Below are positions 34,435-43,974 of a stretch of 64,000 nucleotides of DNA, one piece after another. Location: positions 5,940 to 69,939 of the forward strand of contig CABUAH010000002.1 of NCBI GenBank assembly GCA_902489475.1, given 5' to 3'. Position 1 is the stretch's first letter, and every line of letters begins with the position of its first letter. Made by a program: the position numbers and the translations under genes. The notes under the pieces were generated by a model. It ran no database searches, was not told the DNA's origin, and saw nothing but the letters and a program-made list of their open reading frames with translations. Origin of the DNA: an uncultured Oscillospiraceae bacterium (GTDB taxonomy: Bacteria > Bacillota > Clostridia > Oscillospirales > Ruminococcaceae).

Positions 34435-35886
34435 TTATAGCTTTGGCAAAATTCTTTCAAAGCTTGTTTCGTAAGCATTTGCAGTCTGAATAACAGTCTG
34501 CTCGTCAAACGGCTTTCCGATTATTGACATTCCTATAGGAAGTCCCGATTCGTCATATCCGCACGGAGTCGATATAGCAGGAAGTCCTGCAATATTTACC
34601 GTTACAGTACATATATCAGCCTGATACATCTTTACAGGATCGCTTACATTTTCATCTGCTCTGTAAGCTGTTGTCGGTGCAGTCGGGGTTAGAACAACAT
34701 CACATTTTTCAAATATGTCGTTATACTCTTTTCTTATGAGCTGTTTCAGCGCCATTGCTTTTCCGTAATAAGCGTCGTAATATCCGCTTGAAAGAGCATA
34801 GTTTCCAAGTAAAATTCTTCTCTTGACCTCGTCACCGAAGCCCTCACTTCTCGAATTCTTTATGAGGTCCTCATAGCTTGCGCCGACCTTTGAGCGGTGT
34901 CCGTATTTAATTCCATCATATCTCGAAAGGTTCGAGCACGCCTCGGCAGATGAGATGAGGTAATATGCAGGAATTGCAAACTTAAGCGACGGCATTGAGC
35001 ATTCTACAAGCTCCGCTCCCATTTGCTTATAACTTTCAGCAGCCGTCAAAACGCTTGCCTTTACGTCCTCGTCAATTCCATCGGCATAAAACTCCTTTGG
35101 AATTGCAATTTTAAGCCCCTTTATATCCTTTCCTATTTTTGCTGTAAAGTCAGATACGTCATTTCTTGAGCTTGTACCGTCGTGAATATCAAAACCGCAA
35201 ATTGAATTTAAAATCATTGCACAGTCACGACTATCCCTTGCAACAGGACCTATCTGATCAAGGCTTGACGCAAAAGCAACAAGTCCGTAACGTGAAACTC
35301 TTGAATAAGTAGGCTTAAGTCCTGTCACTCCGCAAAAGCTTGCAGGCTGTCTTATTGATCCTCCGGTATCTGAACCGAGCGCCGCCGCACATAAATCTGC
35401 ACCAACGGCAGATGCTGAACCGCCCGAAGATCCTCCCGGAACACGAGCCTTGTCATACGGATTTTTCGTCTTTTTAAAAGCAGAGGTTTGAGTTGAGCCT
35501 CCCATTGCAAACTCATCTAAAGAAACCTTACCGAGCATTACTATGTTCTCGCTGTCAAGCTTCTCCATAACTGTTGCGTTATACGGCGGAATAAAATCCT
35601 CAAGCATTTTAGAAGAACAGGTCGTCAGCACTCCCTCGGTACAGATATTATCCTTAACGGCAATCGGTATTCCTGTTAAAGCACTCGATTTTCCCTCGTC
35701 AATTCGCTTTTGCGCAGCGTCCGCCTGAGAGAGCGCCTTGTCCTCTGTTACAGTTATATAGCACTCAAGCTCAGAATCATACTTTTTGATCCTATCCAAA
35801 TAATATTCAGTTACTTCTCTTGCAGAAATCTTCTTTGTATCAAGCGCTTCACGAAGCTCTGATATTTTCATATTTTTCATTTCCAT
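34435..35886 (-). CDS. gatA: Asp-tRNA(Asn)/Glu-tRNA(Gln) amidotransferase subunit GatA
   Basis: 483 residues of the amidase signature family. The Ser-cisSer-Lys triad can be placed: Lys in PIAVKDNI, Ser in PGGSSGGSASAVG, nucleophile Ser in GSDTGGSIRQPASFCG. GatA hydrolyses glutamine and channels ammonia to GatB. It is translated from GGAGGCGC, 12 bp after gatC. Being in an operon with a GatB-AspRS fusion points to Asn-tRNA synthesis, though GatCAB usually makes Gln-tRNA as well. Confidence 0.97.
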   Translation of the reverse strand: MEMKNMKISELREALDTKKISAREVTEYYLDRIKKYDSELECYITVTEDKALSQADAAQKRIDEGKSSALTGIPIAVKDNICTEGVLTTCSSKMLEDFIPPYNATVMEKLDSENIVMLGKVSLDEFAMGGSTQTSAFKKTKNPYDKARVPGGSSGGSASAVGADLCAAALGSDTGGSIRQPASFCGVTGLKPTYSRVSRYGLVAFASSLDQIGPVARDSRDCAMILNSICGFDIHDGTSSRNDVSDFTAKIGKDIKGLKIAIPKEFYADGIDEDVKASVLTAAESYKQMGAELVECSMPSLKFAIPAYYLISSAEACSNLSRYDGIKYGHRSKVGASYEDLIKNSRSEGFGDEVKRRILLGNYALSSGYYDAYYGKAMALKQLIRKEYNDIFEKCDVVLTPTAPTTAYRADENVSDPVKMYQADICTVTVNIAGLPAISTPCGYDESGLPIGMSIIGKPFDEQTVIQTANAYETSFERILPKL

Positions 35887-35898
35887 AAAAGCGCCTCC

Positions 35899-36177
35899 TT
35901 ATTCTACTACCTTAGGAACGACAAAGCAGTTTTGCTGATTCTTTGCGTTTTTAAGAAGCTTCCCTGTTTCAAGACTCTTTGCGTTTTTGTCCTCACGCAA
36001 ATCGTTCAAAAATACATTTTTATTATCCAAATAAGGATCGTAAACAACGTCTATTTCCTTTACTTTATCCATAAGCTCGATAATGCTTGTCATATCTTCG
36101 CTTGCTTTTTTCAGCTCTTCTTCAGAGAATTCTAGCTTGCCAAGCTCAGCAAGATATTTTATCATTTCAAGATCCAT
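35899..36177 (-). CDS. gatC: Amidotransferase subunit GatC
   Basis: 92 residues, usual GatC size. It shows the YLAELGKLEFSEEELKK helix, DMTSIIELMDKVKEIDV and the DPYLDNKNVFLNDLREDK segment that wraps GatA and GatB. The start at 36177 is chosen for AAAGGTG spacing; a GTG/ATG 6 codons earlier is less likely. It is the first gene of gatC-gatA-gatB/aspRS. Confidence 0.93.
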   Translation of the reverse strand: MDLEMIKYLAELGKLEFSEEELKKASEDMTSIIELMDKVKEIDVVYDPYLDNKNVFLNDLREDKNAKSLETGKLLKNAKNQQNCFVVPKVVE

Positions 36178-36236
36178 AACACTTTCACCTTTCATATTTT
36201 AGTTAAGAGGGTATACTAACCCCATACTAAATATAC

Positions 36237-36265
36237 ATTTTACCACACTAAGCTATAATTTGCAA
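36237..36265 (-). promoter_or_regulatory. gat operon promoter
   Basis: On the minus strand TTGCAA (36265-36260), 17-bp spacer, TAAAAT (36242-36237). Confidence 0.6.
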
Positions 36266-36375
36266 GCATTTTTTCCCATTGAGAAGCTATGACAGTATAG
36301 AAGTTAAAAGAAGTTTAAAAGAGATGTATCAAGACGAATCTTTAAAATGAAAAAGACAGATCTCTTTGAGAATAC

Positions 36376-36415
36376 AAAAACAGCAGGCTCTCTTTAGAAT
36401 AACCTGCTGCTTTTT
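36376..36415 (-). terminator. Terminator of the GH30 gene
   Basis: CAGCAGG/CCTGCTG stem flanked by A5 and T5 runs, able to work in both directions; it lies 30 bp beyond the GH30 stop. Confidence 0.7.
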
Positions 36416-36446
36416 ATATGTAACATATTTTAAATGATCGCTGATT

Positions 36447-38183
36447 TTACCAAAGCGACTTTATGCCCTTTGCGTGACTGTTGATCATGCCAACGTCTGC
36501 GGTTGATATTCTTCTGTCTCCGTTAACATCTGCCATATCAAACCGTTCATCACTCAGAAGATTAATGCCCTTTGCATGGGAATTTGCAAGACCTACATCA
36601 GCAGTTGTGATCTTGCCGTCGCCGTTTACATCTCCTATCCCCTTATCAGTTACTCCGTTTACAACGAAAGTTGTAATTGAGTTTGCTTTTAAGGTTACAT
36701 TTAGCTTAGCGTCCTCTACAGAAATCGAATTAAGCTTTGCCCAGTTCTCTCCTGTCTGCATATCTCCGCTTGTTCTTATGACATTTGCAGTTGTTCCTGT
36801 TTTTGCAAATGCCGATAAATCATAGCTTACGTTTTTGTCCGTATCACTTGTGTTGTAGGCTACGATTTTAAGCTGTTCATCCTCTTTGCTTAACGCTGCC
36901 GTTGAACAACCGTCATCAATTGAAATTAGCGTATCGCCCGGTCGAATATATCTTGTATATTGACCGAAGCCGTAATATTTCTTTGTCAAAACAACACTTT
37001 CCGTATTCATATCCGCAAAGCATACGCCCCAGAATCCATTTGTGTCCACATCATGCTGAGATAAGGTGTCGGGATCAAATTCGTTGTTTACATCACAGTA
37101 CGAGCCTATTGCCTGCCACATGATCCATGCTGACGGCTGCATATCGTTGAGATCGTTTGTAATACGATTGGCAAAACTCAGCGCTGCTCCCATTTCTCCC
37201 GGGTTCTTTCCCATAACTCCTCCGCCGTCGCTCTCACTCATCCAAAGGCTTTTTCCGCTTTCTACGGCTTTCTCTTTAAGCTTTTTAGAAGATCCGGTAG
37301 AATAGGTATGAGTATTAAATCTGTCAATTTTAGAGTAAGCTTCTTCCGACATCTTTTTGAGAGAAGCTACCGTTGTTCCGGGACTTGTTTCGTCCATACC
37401 CGACAAAATAAGATTATCCAGTCCATGCTTTTGCATAGCGGCATCCATTGACAAAATCATCGCCGACTGTTCTTCGCCTGCTATTATTGAACAGCCCTCC
37501 TGCTTTACGCCGTAATAACCGACATTCCATCCGTTTGAAGGCTCGTTCATTGGCTCTACGCTCACTACGTTTACTCCCTCATCTACATAATGCTTCACAA
37601 CAGTCGCCATATACTCCGCAAAATCATCCATCTTATCAATTTCAAGGTTGCTTTTAATGCTATCCGTTGTACCTGAAGTACATCCGCTTCTCGTCATAAA
37701 GTACGGTGCCGAATTTGAAAACATCTCAACAAGCATATCAGGACACTCTTCAATTGATTTTAAAAGTACGTTTCTTTGATTTTCGTCCTTTGCAAAATCG
37801 TAATCAAATTCCCCGGTTTCTTCGTTATAATTCGTCCAATATCCCGGCATTTTTGAATCGGAACGCTTAATGTGTGTGTGCGTAGGATCGTCTCCGCCAC
37901 CAACATTATATCTTATGATATTAAGTCCAAGACCGCTGTCAGCATTGTACATATACTTAGCTGCTTCAGCCGTTGTTTTTTCAGAATCTCCTATACGGTT
38001 TCCGTACCAGCAAAGACTTGTTCCCCAGCCTTCGAATACCCCGTCGTTTACAGGTGACATATTCTTTGGATCAATCTTAACAACCTGCTGGTCCTCTGCG
38101 TTTGCACCGAAAGGCACTGTGCAAATACCTGTTAAAGATAAAATTACAGCGATAAAAACTGCGCCCATTCTTTTAATTTTCAT
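36447..38183 (-). CDS. GH30 glycosidase with C-terminal dockerin (endo-beta-1,6-galactanase-like)
   Basis: 578 residues. A signal peptide (to about GANA) is followed by a GH30 barrel with GWGTSLCWYGNRIG, RYNVGGGDD, the acid/base Glu in EPMNEPSNGW and the nucleophile Glu in WMSESDGGG, which fit the GH30_5-type beta-1,6-galactanases. A beta-side domain comes next. The last 60 residues are a type I dockerin: two Ca-binding repeats, DVNGDGKITTADVG and DVNGDRRISTADVG, each followed by a helix with NSHAKGI. The enzyme should be secreted and plugged into a cohesin scaffold. Start at 38183 is chosen for AGGAGG. The adjacent AraC regulator is a likely activator. Substrate preference is inferred. Confidence 0.88.
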   Translation of the reverse strand: MKIKRMGAVFIAVILSLTGICTVPFGANAEDQQVVKIDPKNMSPVNDGVFEGWGTSLCWYGNRIGDSEKTTAEAAKYMYNADSGLGLNIIRYNVGGGDDPTHTHIKRSDSKMPGYWTNYNEETGEFDYDFAKDENQRNVLLKSIEECPDMLVEMFSNSAPYFMTRSGCTSGTTDSIKSNLEIDKMDDFAEYMATVVKHYVDEGVNVVSVEPMNEPSNGWNVGYYGVKQEGCSIIAGEEQSAMILSMDAAMQKHGLDNLILSGMDETSPGTTVASLKKMSEEAYSKIDRFNTHTYSTGSSKKLKEKAVESGKSLWMSESDGGGVMGKNPGEMGAALSFANRITNDLNDMQPSAWIMWQAIGSYCDVNNEFDPDTLSQHDVDTNGFWGVCFADMNTESVVLTKKYYGFGQYTRYIRPGDTLISIDDGCSTAALSKEDEQLKIVAYNTSDTDKNVSYDLSAFAKTGTTANVIRTSGDMQTGENWAKLNSISVEDAKLNVTLKANSITTFVVNGVTDKGIGDVNGDGKITTADVGLANSHAKGINLLSDERFDMADVNGDRRISTADVGMINSHAKGIKSLW

Positions 38184-38259
38184 AAATCCGTTCCTCCTTT
38201 TTCTTTGATTATACATTTTATAAAGAGGAATTAATATATAAAAATTGCTTTTTATTCAA

Positions 38260-39048
38260 TCACTTTTGCTTTTTGATCTTAGACGGAGATACTCCATATT
38301 GCTGTTTAAATTTCTTCGTCATGTCGTTAACGCTCGAAAAGCCGCACATTTCAGATATCTCCGATATTCTTGCATCCGAATTGTGAAGCATATTATATGC
38401 CTTCGTAACCCTTGTCAGAGTAAGAAAGCTCTTAGGCGACATTCCCGTTTGCTCCTTAAAAATATGTGATAGATAATATTTGCTTATGTAAAAGCTTTCG
38501 GCAATGTCAGAAATCATAATCGGGTACTTATAATTCTCTTGAATAAACCTCTGCACCTCAACAACAACCTTGTTAGGTTTATGGTTATCGCTTATCACGA
38601 TCCCGCATTCTCTTATAGCCCTGCTCAGCAAAAACGTAACAGCAGCAACTATAATATCCTCAGACAACAAATCGCTTGAGTGCATCTCGTCCTTAATTTG
38701 GGTTAAACACCTTTTTATCTCATCGTCAGCTTTTATCACAAGCGGTTTATCATAAGCAAATCCCATTACAATATTATAAATCAAATCTGAATAATAAGAC
38801 CTTGTATAAGCCCAAGGATTAAGAAAAATAAGCGTTCTGTCATAACGGGCATAATCCTTAATATCTATTCTGTGAGAAACTCCTGCAGGAATTATGTAAA
38901 GCATTTCTTCAGCTACATCAAATTCCTCATCTCCGCACGCAAGAGATATATGACCTCTTTTCAAATAAAGGATTTCACACGATGTATGTTTATGCTCAGC
39001 AAATTCAGAAATATCATCGTAATCTTTGTAATGCTCAATACAGCTCAT
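38260..39048 (-). CDS. AraC-family transcriptional regulator with cupin domain
   Basis: 262 residues. The N-terminal cupin (HKHTSCEILYLKRGHISL) may bind a sugar; the C-terminal pair of HTH motifs is clear (ISDIAESFYISKYYLSHIFKEQTG and ISEISEMCGFSSVNDMTKKFKQQYG). It lies about 75 bp upstream of the GH30-dockerin gene on the same strand and probably controls it in response to galactan-derived sugars; the ligand is inferred. Confidence 0.88.
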   Translation of the reverse strand: MSCIEHYKDYDDISEFAEHKHTSCEILYLKRGHISLACGDEEFDVAEEMLYIIPAGVSHRIDIKDYARYDRTLIFLNPWAYTRSYYSDLIYNIVMGFAYDKPLVIKADDEIKRCLTQIKDEMHSSDLLSEDIIVAAVTFLLSRAIRECGIVISDNHKPNKVVVEVQRFIQENYKYPIMISDIAESFYISKYYLSHIFKEQTGMSPKSFLTLTRVTKAYNMLHNSDARISEISEMCGFSSVNDMTKKFKQQYGVSPSKIKKQK

Positions 39049-39456
39049 ATTAACACCCCCGCTCTAAATAAAGGCTTATTTCCTATTATTTGTATGATAA
39101 CAGATTATCCGTTCATTTTCAACTTTTAAACGCAATAAAACCGACAAATTAAACGCATAACCGTTAGCTTACGACACTAATACGCTTTATTCAGAAAATT
39201 ATTATAAAGCAAACTCCCTACAGAAAAAAATCTGCAGGGAGTCTGTTTTTTATCTTAAAATAAAAATTGAAAGGAGTGGTAAATATATTATCACTTTAAT
39301 TAAAGTATAACATATTAAAATGCAAATTGCAAGTATTTTTATGAACTTATTTGCGATTGCTGTTGTTAAGCACATTTTATTGCAAACTGAACGTGTTTTT
39401 GATTGTTTATTTTTTCCAAATTTATTGCATAATTATAGTAAGGAAGTGTATGACAA
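39049..39456. other. Intergenic, one strong hairpin and no gene
   Basis: AT-rich. It holds ACTCCCTACAGA (39213-39224)/TCTGCAGGGAGT (39231-39242) followed by CTGTTTTTTATC, a plus-strand terminator with no annotated plus-strand gene before it. A RBS-like AAAGGAGTGG at 39271 is not followed by a usable start. Nothing else was seen. Confidence 0.5.
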
Positions 39457-39645
39457 ATGTTGAAAGTACAAGGAAAACCCGAATCTGCCAGCAAAACATT
39501 CAGGCTGCCGATAGATATGATTGAAAAACTCGATAAGATAGCGTATAAAAACAATATTTCATTAAATCAGCTTGTAATACAATGTTTAGATTACGCATTA
39601 AAAGATATTGATACCGGCGAAGAGGAAAAGCCTGATAACGATTAA
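39457..39645 (+). CDS. Small ribbon-helix-helix protein
   Basis: 62 residues of the Arc/MetJ-like ribbon-helix-helix type: the beta strand SKTFRLP, helix IDMIEKLDKIAYKN, turn NISLNQ and helix LVIQCLDYALKDI, then an acidic tail. Such proteins bind DNA as dimers, often as antitoxins or plasmid/phage regulators. No toxin follows. A shortened homologue of its second helix and tail is found at 62657-62746, fused to a different start. Confidence 0.8.
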   Translation: MLKVQGKPESASKTFRLPIDMIEKLDKIAYKNNISLNQLVIQCLDYALKDIDTGEEEKPDND

Positions 39646-39712
39646 ACACATAAGCACAAAGACACTGAGAATTTTTAAGTTCCCTGTGTCTTAATTTTTT
39701 ATTAATTACGCA

Positions 39713-39765
39713 TTCCGAATTAAGCATTGTCCATTTATCCATTGCCAATTGAAATTACGAATTAA
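39713..39765 (+). repeat. Short AT-rich dispersed repeat, left flank of copy C
   Basis: Contains TTACGCATTCCGAATTAAGC and TCCATTTATCCATTGCCAATTG. Relatives in the same order lie at 40057-40112, which makes a direct repeat around copy C. Fragments also occur at 641-675, 1052-1080, 40447-40515 and 63128-63175. Confidence 0.65.
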
Positions 39766-39771
39766 ATAAGC

Positions 39772-40034
39772 TTCATGCAAAGGGACAACCCTATGGAGAA
39801 GGGGGAAGAACAACAAAACCCACCAAAAGCGGAGTACTTCCCCCCTTCTCCCTCAGGTTTTCCCTCTGCACACTCTTTCCTTCACCCTCAGCCCCTATTC
39901 CTCCGCTTTTGGAGAAAGATCATAAGAATAATTTTGTGAGAGCCAAATCCTGCACACATTCGGATTTGGCGTAAACTTTATATTGTATGTGCAAAATAGC
40001 TCCTGACGGTAATGTGCCAAAATGCGTTTTATTA
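39772..40034 (+). repeat. Structured-RNA-like interspersed repeat, copy C
   Basis: The cleanest copy. Outer stem 39776-39790 pairs with GGTTTTCCCTCTGCA (39856-39870); inner stem GGAGAAGGGGGAAG (39795-39808) pairs with 39837-39851 (one bulged C); the crossing pairing AAAAGCGGAG (39825-39834)/CTCCGCTTTT (39901-39910) is perfect; third hairpin GCCAAATCC (39942-39950)/GGATTTGGC (39962-39970). The conserved tail with TAGCTCCTGACGG follows, ending near TGCGTTTTATT. The loop AACAAAACCCACC is shared with copy B. Read with copies A and B, stems change in sequence but stay paired. Confidence 0.75.
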
Positions 40035-40056
40035 TCTCAAGGTTTGTTTCGACTTA

Positions 40057-40112
40057 GTAATTACGCATTACGAATTAAATTGTCAATTATCCATTATCAA
40101 TTGTCAATTATT
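40057..40112 (+). repeat. Short AT-rich dispersed repeat, right flank of copy C
   Basis: TTACGCATTACGAATTAAAT followed by two AATTGTCAATTA-type units around ATCCATTATC. Partner of 39713-39765. Confidence 0.65.
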
Positions 40113-40118
40113 TTTCCC

Positions 40119-40245
40119 TTGACAAAAGCTAAAGATATGCTATAATATAAATGAAAAAGGGAGCCTGCGATAAGCGGTTTCTCCCAGTGTAGATTAAGAA
40201 ATAACCGTTAACTGTGGAAAAGTTTAGGCGGTTATTTCTTTTGTT
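40119..40245 (+). ncRNA. Putative type I antitoxin RNA and its promoter
   Basis: Promoter TTGACA (40119-40124), 16-bp spacer, TATAAT (40141-40146). The transcript from about 40153 would be ~90 nt and end at GAAATAACCG (40198-40207)/CGGTTATTTC (40229-40238) with TTTTGTTTT. It runs toward the minus-strand toxin gene and shares this hairpin region with the toxin mRNA. Its GCGGTTTCTCCC segment repeats a segment of the toxin leader and could pair with the toxin Shine-Dalgarno GGGAGG. Confidence 0.65.
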
Positions 40246-40263
40246 TTATAAAAAAGAAATTCT

Positions 40264-40353
40264 CTAATTTTTGTTACTGAAAATTATGTAACATAGAGAG
40301 ATAACATTTAAAATTACAATGATAATTGAAAACAATTCGTCATATGTAACCAT
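40264..40353 (-). CDS. Putative holin-like toxin peptide, 29 residues (type I toxin)
   Basis: The peptide starts MVTYDELFSIIIVILN and ends in IIFSNKN: a short polar start, one membrane helix, a basic tail. This is the pattern of the Firmicute Hol_Tox family (MVTYxxLF...). The RBS GGGAGGTG is nine bases upstream and is preceded by CTCCCGTAA, which can fold back on GGGAG and hide it. A good promoter lies 85 bp upstream and a converging small RNA downstream, as expected for a type I toxin-antitoxin system. When over-expressed, such peptides damage the membrane; that is family knowledge. Confidence 0.75.
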   Translation of the reverse strand: MVTYDELFSIIIVILNVISLCYIIFSNKN

Positions 40354-40398
40354 AGCTATCACCTCCCTTACGGGAGAAACCGCCTACCGTTAATGCAG

Positions 40399-40442
40399 AC
40401 AACCCTTGCGACTATATTATCACAAGGGTTGTTTTTTGTCAA
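40399..40442 (-). promoter_or_regulatory. Toxin promoter with an inverted repeat around its -10 box
   Basis: On the minus strand TTGACA (40442-40437), 17-bp spacer and TAATAT (40419-40414). ACAACCCTTG (40399-40408) and CAAGGGTTGT (40423-40432) form a 10-bp inverted repeat that brackets the -10; on the plus strand it is followed by TTTTTTG and could also stop transcription entering from the left. Confidence 0.6.
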
Positions 40443-40512
40443 ATTATGTCGAATTAATTATCCATTGTCAATTGCAATTCCTAATTTCGCATTACGCATT
40501 ATGAATTACGAA

Positions 40513-41868
<1,356 letters not shown>

Positions 41869-41943
41869 TCAAGCCCTCCAACATTAATTATTTTTTGTAA
41901 AAAATGCGATAAAACGTCGTTTCGCAATTCATACAGCGTAAAT

Positions 41944-41972
41944 ATAATACCATAAATCACAGAATTTGGCAA
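41944..41972 (-). promoter_or_regulatory. gdhA promoter
   Basis: On the minus strand TTGCCA (41972-41967), 17-bp spacer, TATTAT (41949-41944). Confidence 0.6.
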
Positions 41973-42092
41973 GAAATTTTGCAAGATTTTTTTTGAATAA
42001 TTCATTTTTTACATTTTGTTAATAAAAAATATTATCGAAAAAACTACAAAAACAGGTGTGGATACTAGTTTTTGTCTAACGAAAAATATGTC

Positions 42093-42121
42093 TTGACTTA
42101 AGTATAAAAATATGATATAGT
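42093..42121 (+). promoter_or_regulatory. Promoter of the homoserine/threonine operon
   Basis: TTGACT (42093-42098), 17-bp spacer, TATAGT (42116-42121), followed by the ACT-regulator RBS GGAGGTGG. ACAAAAAC/GTTTTTGT (42046/42068) lies just upstream. Confidence 0.65.
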
Positions 42122-42162
42122 TGTATTTACCGCAAAAACAGATGTATACAGGAGGTGGACTT

Positions 42163-42618
42163 ATGAATGATAATCAAAGTAGAAGCGAGAAGCTTGTAGT
42201 TGTCAACGCAAAGGTCCTCCCTGACATAATGTTAAAGGTATTGACAGCAAAAAAGATGAAAGCATGCGGAGATGTCAAAAACTCCTCCGATGCTTGCAGA
42301 GCAGTTGGAATATCAAGAAGCGCATACTATAAATATAAGGACTGCGTTTTCGGATATGAAGAAAAAATGCAAAGCAAAATTTTATCTTTATACCTTGTAT
42401 TAAAGGATGAAAAAGGTGTATTATCGGGAATAATCTCATCTCTTTATGAGATCGGCGTAAATATTCTTACGGTAAACCAAAATATACCTGTTGATTCCGT
42501 AGCAAGTGTTACAATATCTGTGAGGATGGAAAAGGCTGACGCCTCGTCGTCTAATATAAAAGAAATACTGTTAAACACATACGGAGTTGTTGACGTAAAA
42601 ATAATTTCTGGCGAATAA
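42163..42618 (+). CDS. ACT-domain protein upstream of hom (ThrR/PheB-like)
   Basis: 151 residues. An N-terminal helical region with a HTH-like segment (KNSSDACRAVGISRSAYYKYKD) is followed by a C-terminal ACT domain (LVLKDEKGVLSGIISSLYEIGVNILTVNQ). The family is annotated UPF0735/ThrR and is typically next to homoserine dehydrogenase; the ACT domain likely senses threonine or another amino acid and the HTH suggests transcriptional control. Start at 42163 is set by AGGAGGTGG. It begins the operon with hom. Confidence 0.82.
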   Translation: MNDNQSRSEKLVVVNAKVLPDIMLKVLTAKKMKACGDVKNSSDACRAVGISRSAYYKYKDCVFGYEEKMQSKILSLYLVLKDEKGVLSGIISSLYEIGVNILTVNQNIPVDSVASVTISVRMEKADASSSNIKEILLNTYGVVDVKIISGE

Positions 42619-42665
42619 GCTTTATTGTCTTTGATTGACATAAGTTGAAAGGATGGTACATATTA

Positions 42666-43901
42666 ATGAGCAAATACGCAGTAATAGGATACGGTGTTGT
42701 CGGAAGCGGAACGGTAGAGCTTTTTGAAAAGAACCGTGAATCAATAACGAAGAAAATCGGAAGAGATGTAAAACTCGGATACATTTTGGATTTAAGAGAT
42801 TTCCCCGACAGCCCATACAAAGATATACACACAAAGGATTTTAACGATATATTAAACGATGCTGAGGTTGAAGCTGTTGCTGAAGTAATCGGAGGGATCC
42901 ACCCGGCATACGAATTTACAAAACAGCTTTTAGAAAAAGGAAAAAGCGTTGTAACATCAAACAAAGAGCTTGTTGCACAAAAGGGAGCAGAGCTTTTTAA
43001 AGTTGCAAAGGAACACAACGCAAGCTATCTTTTTGAAGCGTCTGTCGGGGGAGGAATTCCTATCATAAGACCGCTTCACAAATGCCTTGCAGGAAATAAA
43101 ATTGAGCAAATATCAGGAATTTTGAATGGAACTACAAACTTTATCCTAACAAAAATGATCAAAGATCAGATGAGCTTTGATAACGCACTAAAGCTCGCTC
43201 AGGAGAACGGTTTCGCTGAAGCTGATCCTACGGCTGACGTAGAAGGACACGACGCTTGCAGGAAAATTTGTATACTTGCTTCTCTTGCTTCGGGAAGCCA
43301 CATTTATCCAAATGAAGCTTACTGTGAAGGAATCACAAAAATCACTCCTGAGGATGTTGAATATGCTCAAAATGCAGGATATAGAATTAAGCTTATCGGC
43401 TCGTCAGCTCCGCTTGAAAACGGAAAACTCACAGTTATGGTTTGCCCAAGGCTCATTCCTGAAAGCAATCTTCTTTCTCATGTTGACGGTGTTTACAACG
43501 CAATCTCGGTTACCGGAAACGGTGTAGGTGATGTTGTTTTCTACGGTCAGGGAGCAGGAAAGCTTCCTACAGCCTCTGCCGTTGTGGGAGATCTCATTGA
43601 TGCACTTGTTCACAGAGAAAGACCTCTTACAGTCTCATGGGATTTGCCAAGCGAGGAAAAGCAAACCGTTTCTCACAAGCAGGCTGAAACCGCCGTATAC
43701 ATAAGAGCTAAAATCAATGACGAAAACGTAAAATCAAAAATCTCGTCTGTTTTTGATCAGCCTATCTTCATAGAACGAAACAACCGTCCTGATGACGAGG
43801 TAGCATTTATTACCTCATCAATGAAAGAATTCATAATAGACGAAAAGCTTGAATCGTTATCAGAAGATATAGAAGTGCTTCACATTATAAGAACTCTTTA
43901 A
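42666..43901 (+). CDS. hom: Homoserine dehydrogenase
   Basis: 411 residues: Rossmann fold VIGYGVVGSGTVELF, substrate region SVGGGIPIIRPL and GILNGTTNFIL, ADPTADVEGHDACRKICILA, then a C-terminal ACT-like domain (about 350-411) for feedback control by threonine. It reduces aspartate semialdehyde to homoserine. RBS GAAAGGATGG sets the start at 42666. thrB lies two genes downstream; no thrC or aspartate kinase is present here. Confidence 0.95.
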   Translation: MSKYAVIGYGVVGSGTVELFEKNRESITKKIGRDVKLGYILDLRDFPDSPYKDIHTKDFNDILNDAEVEAVAEVIGGIHPAYEFTKQLLEKGKSVVTSNKELVAQKGAELFKVAKEHNASYLFEASVGGGIPIIRPLHKCLAGNKIEQISGILNGTTNFILTKMIKDQMSFDNALKLAQENGFAEADPTADVEGHDACRKICILASLASGSHIYPNEAYCEGITKITPEDVEYAQNAGYRIKLIGSSAPLENGKLTVMVCPRLIPESNLLSHVDGVYNAISVTGNGVGDVVFYGQGAGKLPTASAVVGDLIDALVHRERPLTVSWDLPSEEKQTVSHKQAETAVYIRAKINDENVKSKISSVFDQPIFIERNNRPDDEVAFITSSMKEFIIDEKLESLSEDIEVLHIIRTL

Positions 43902-43974
43902 AAACAAATCCGCAGTCATTTTTGCCTGCGGATTTACACTTGATAAAACTACCGTTTAAAAGGGATGTATAGCT

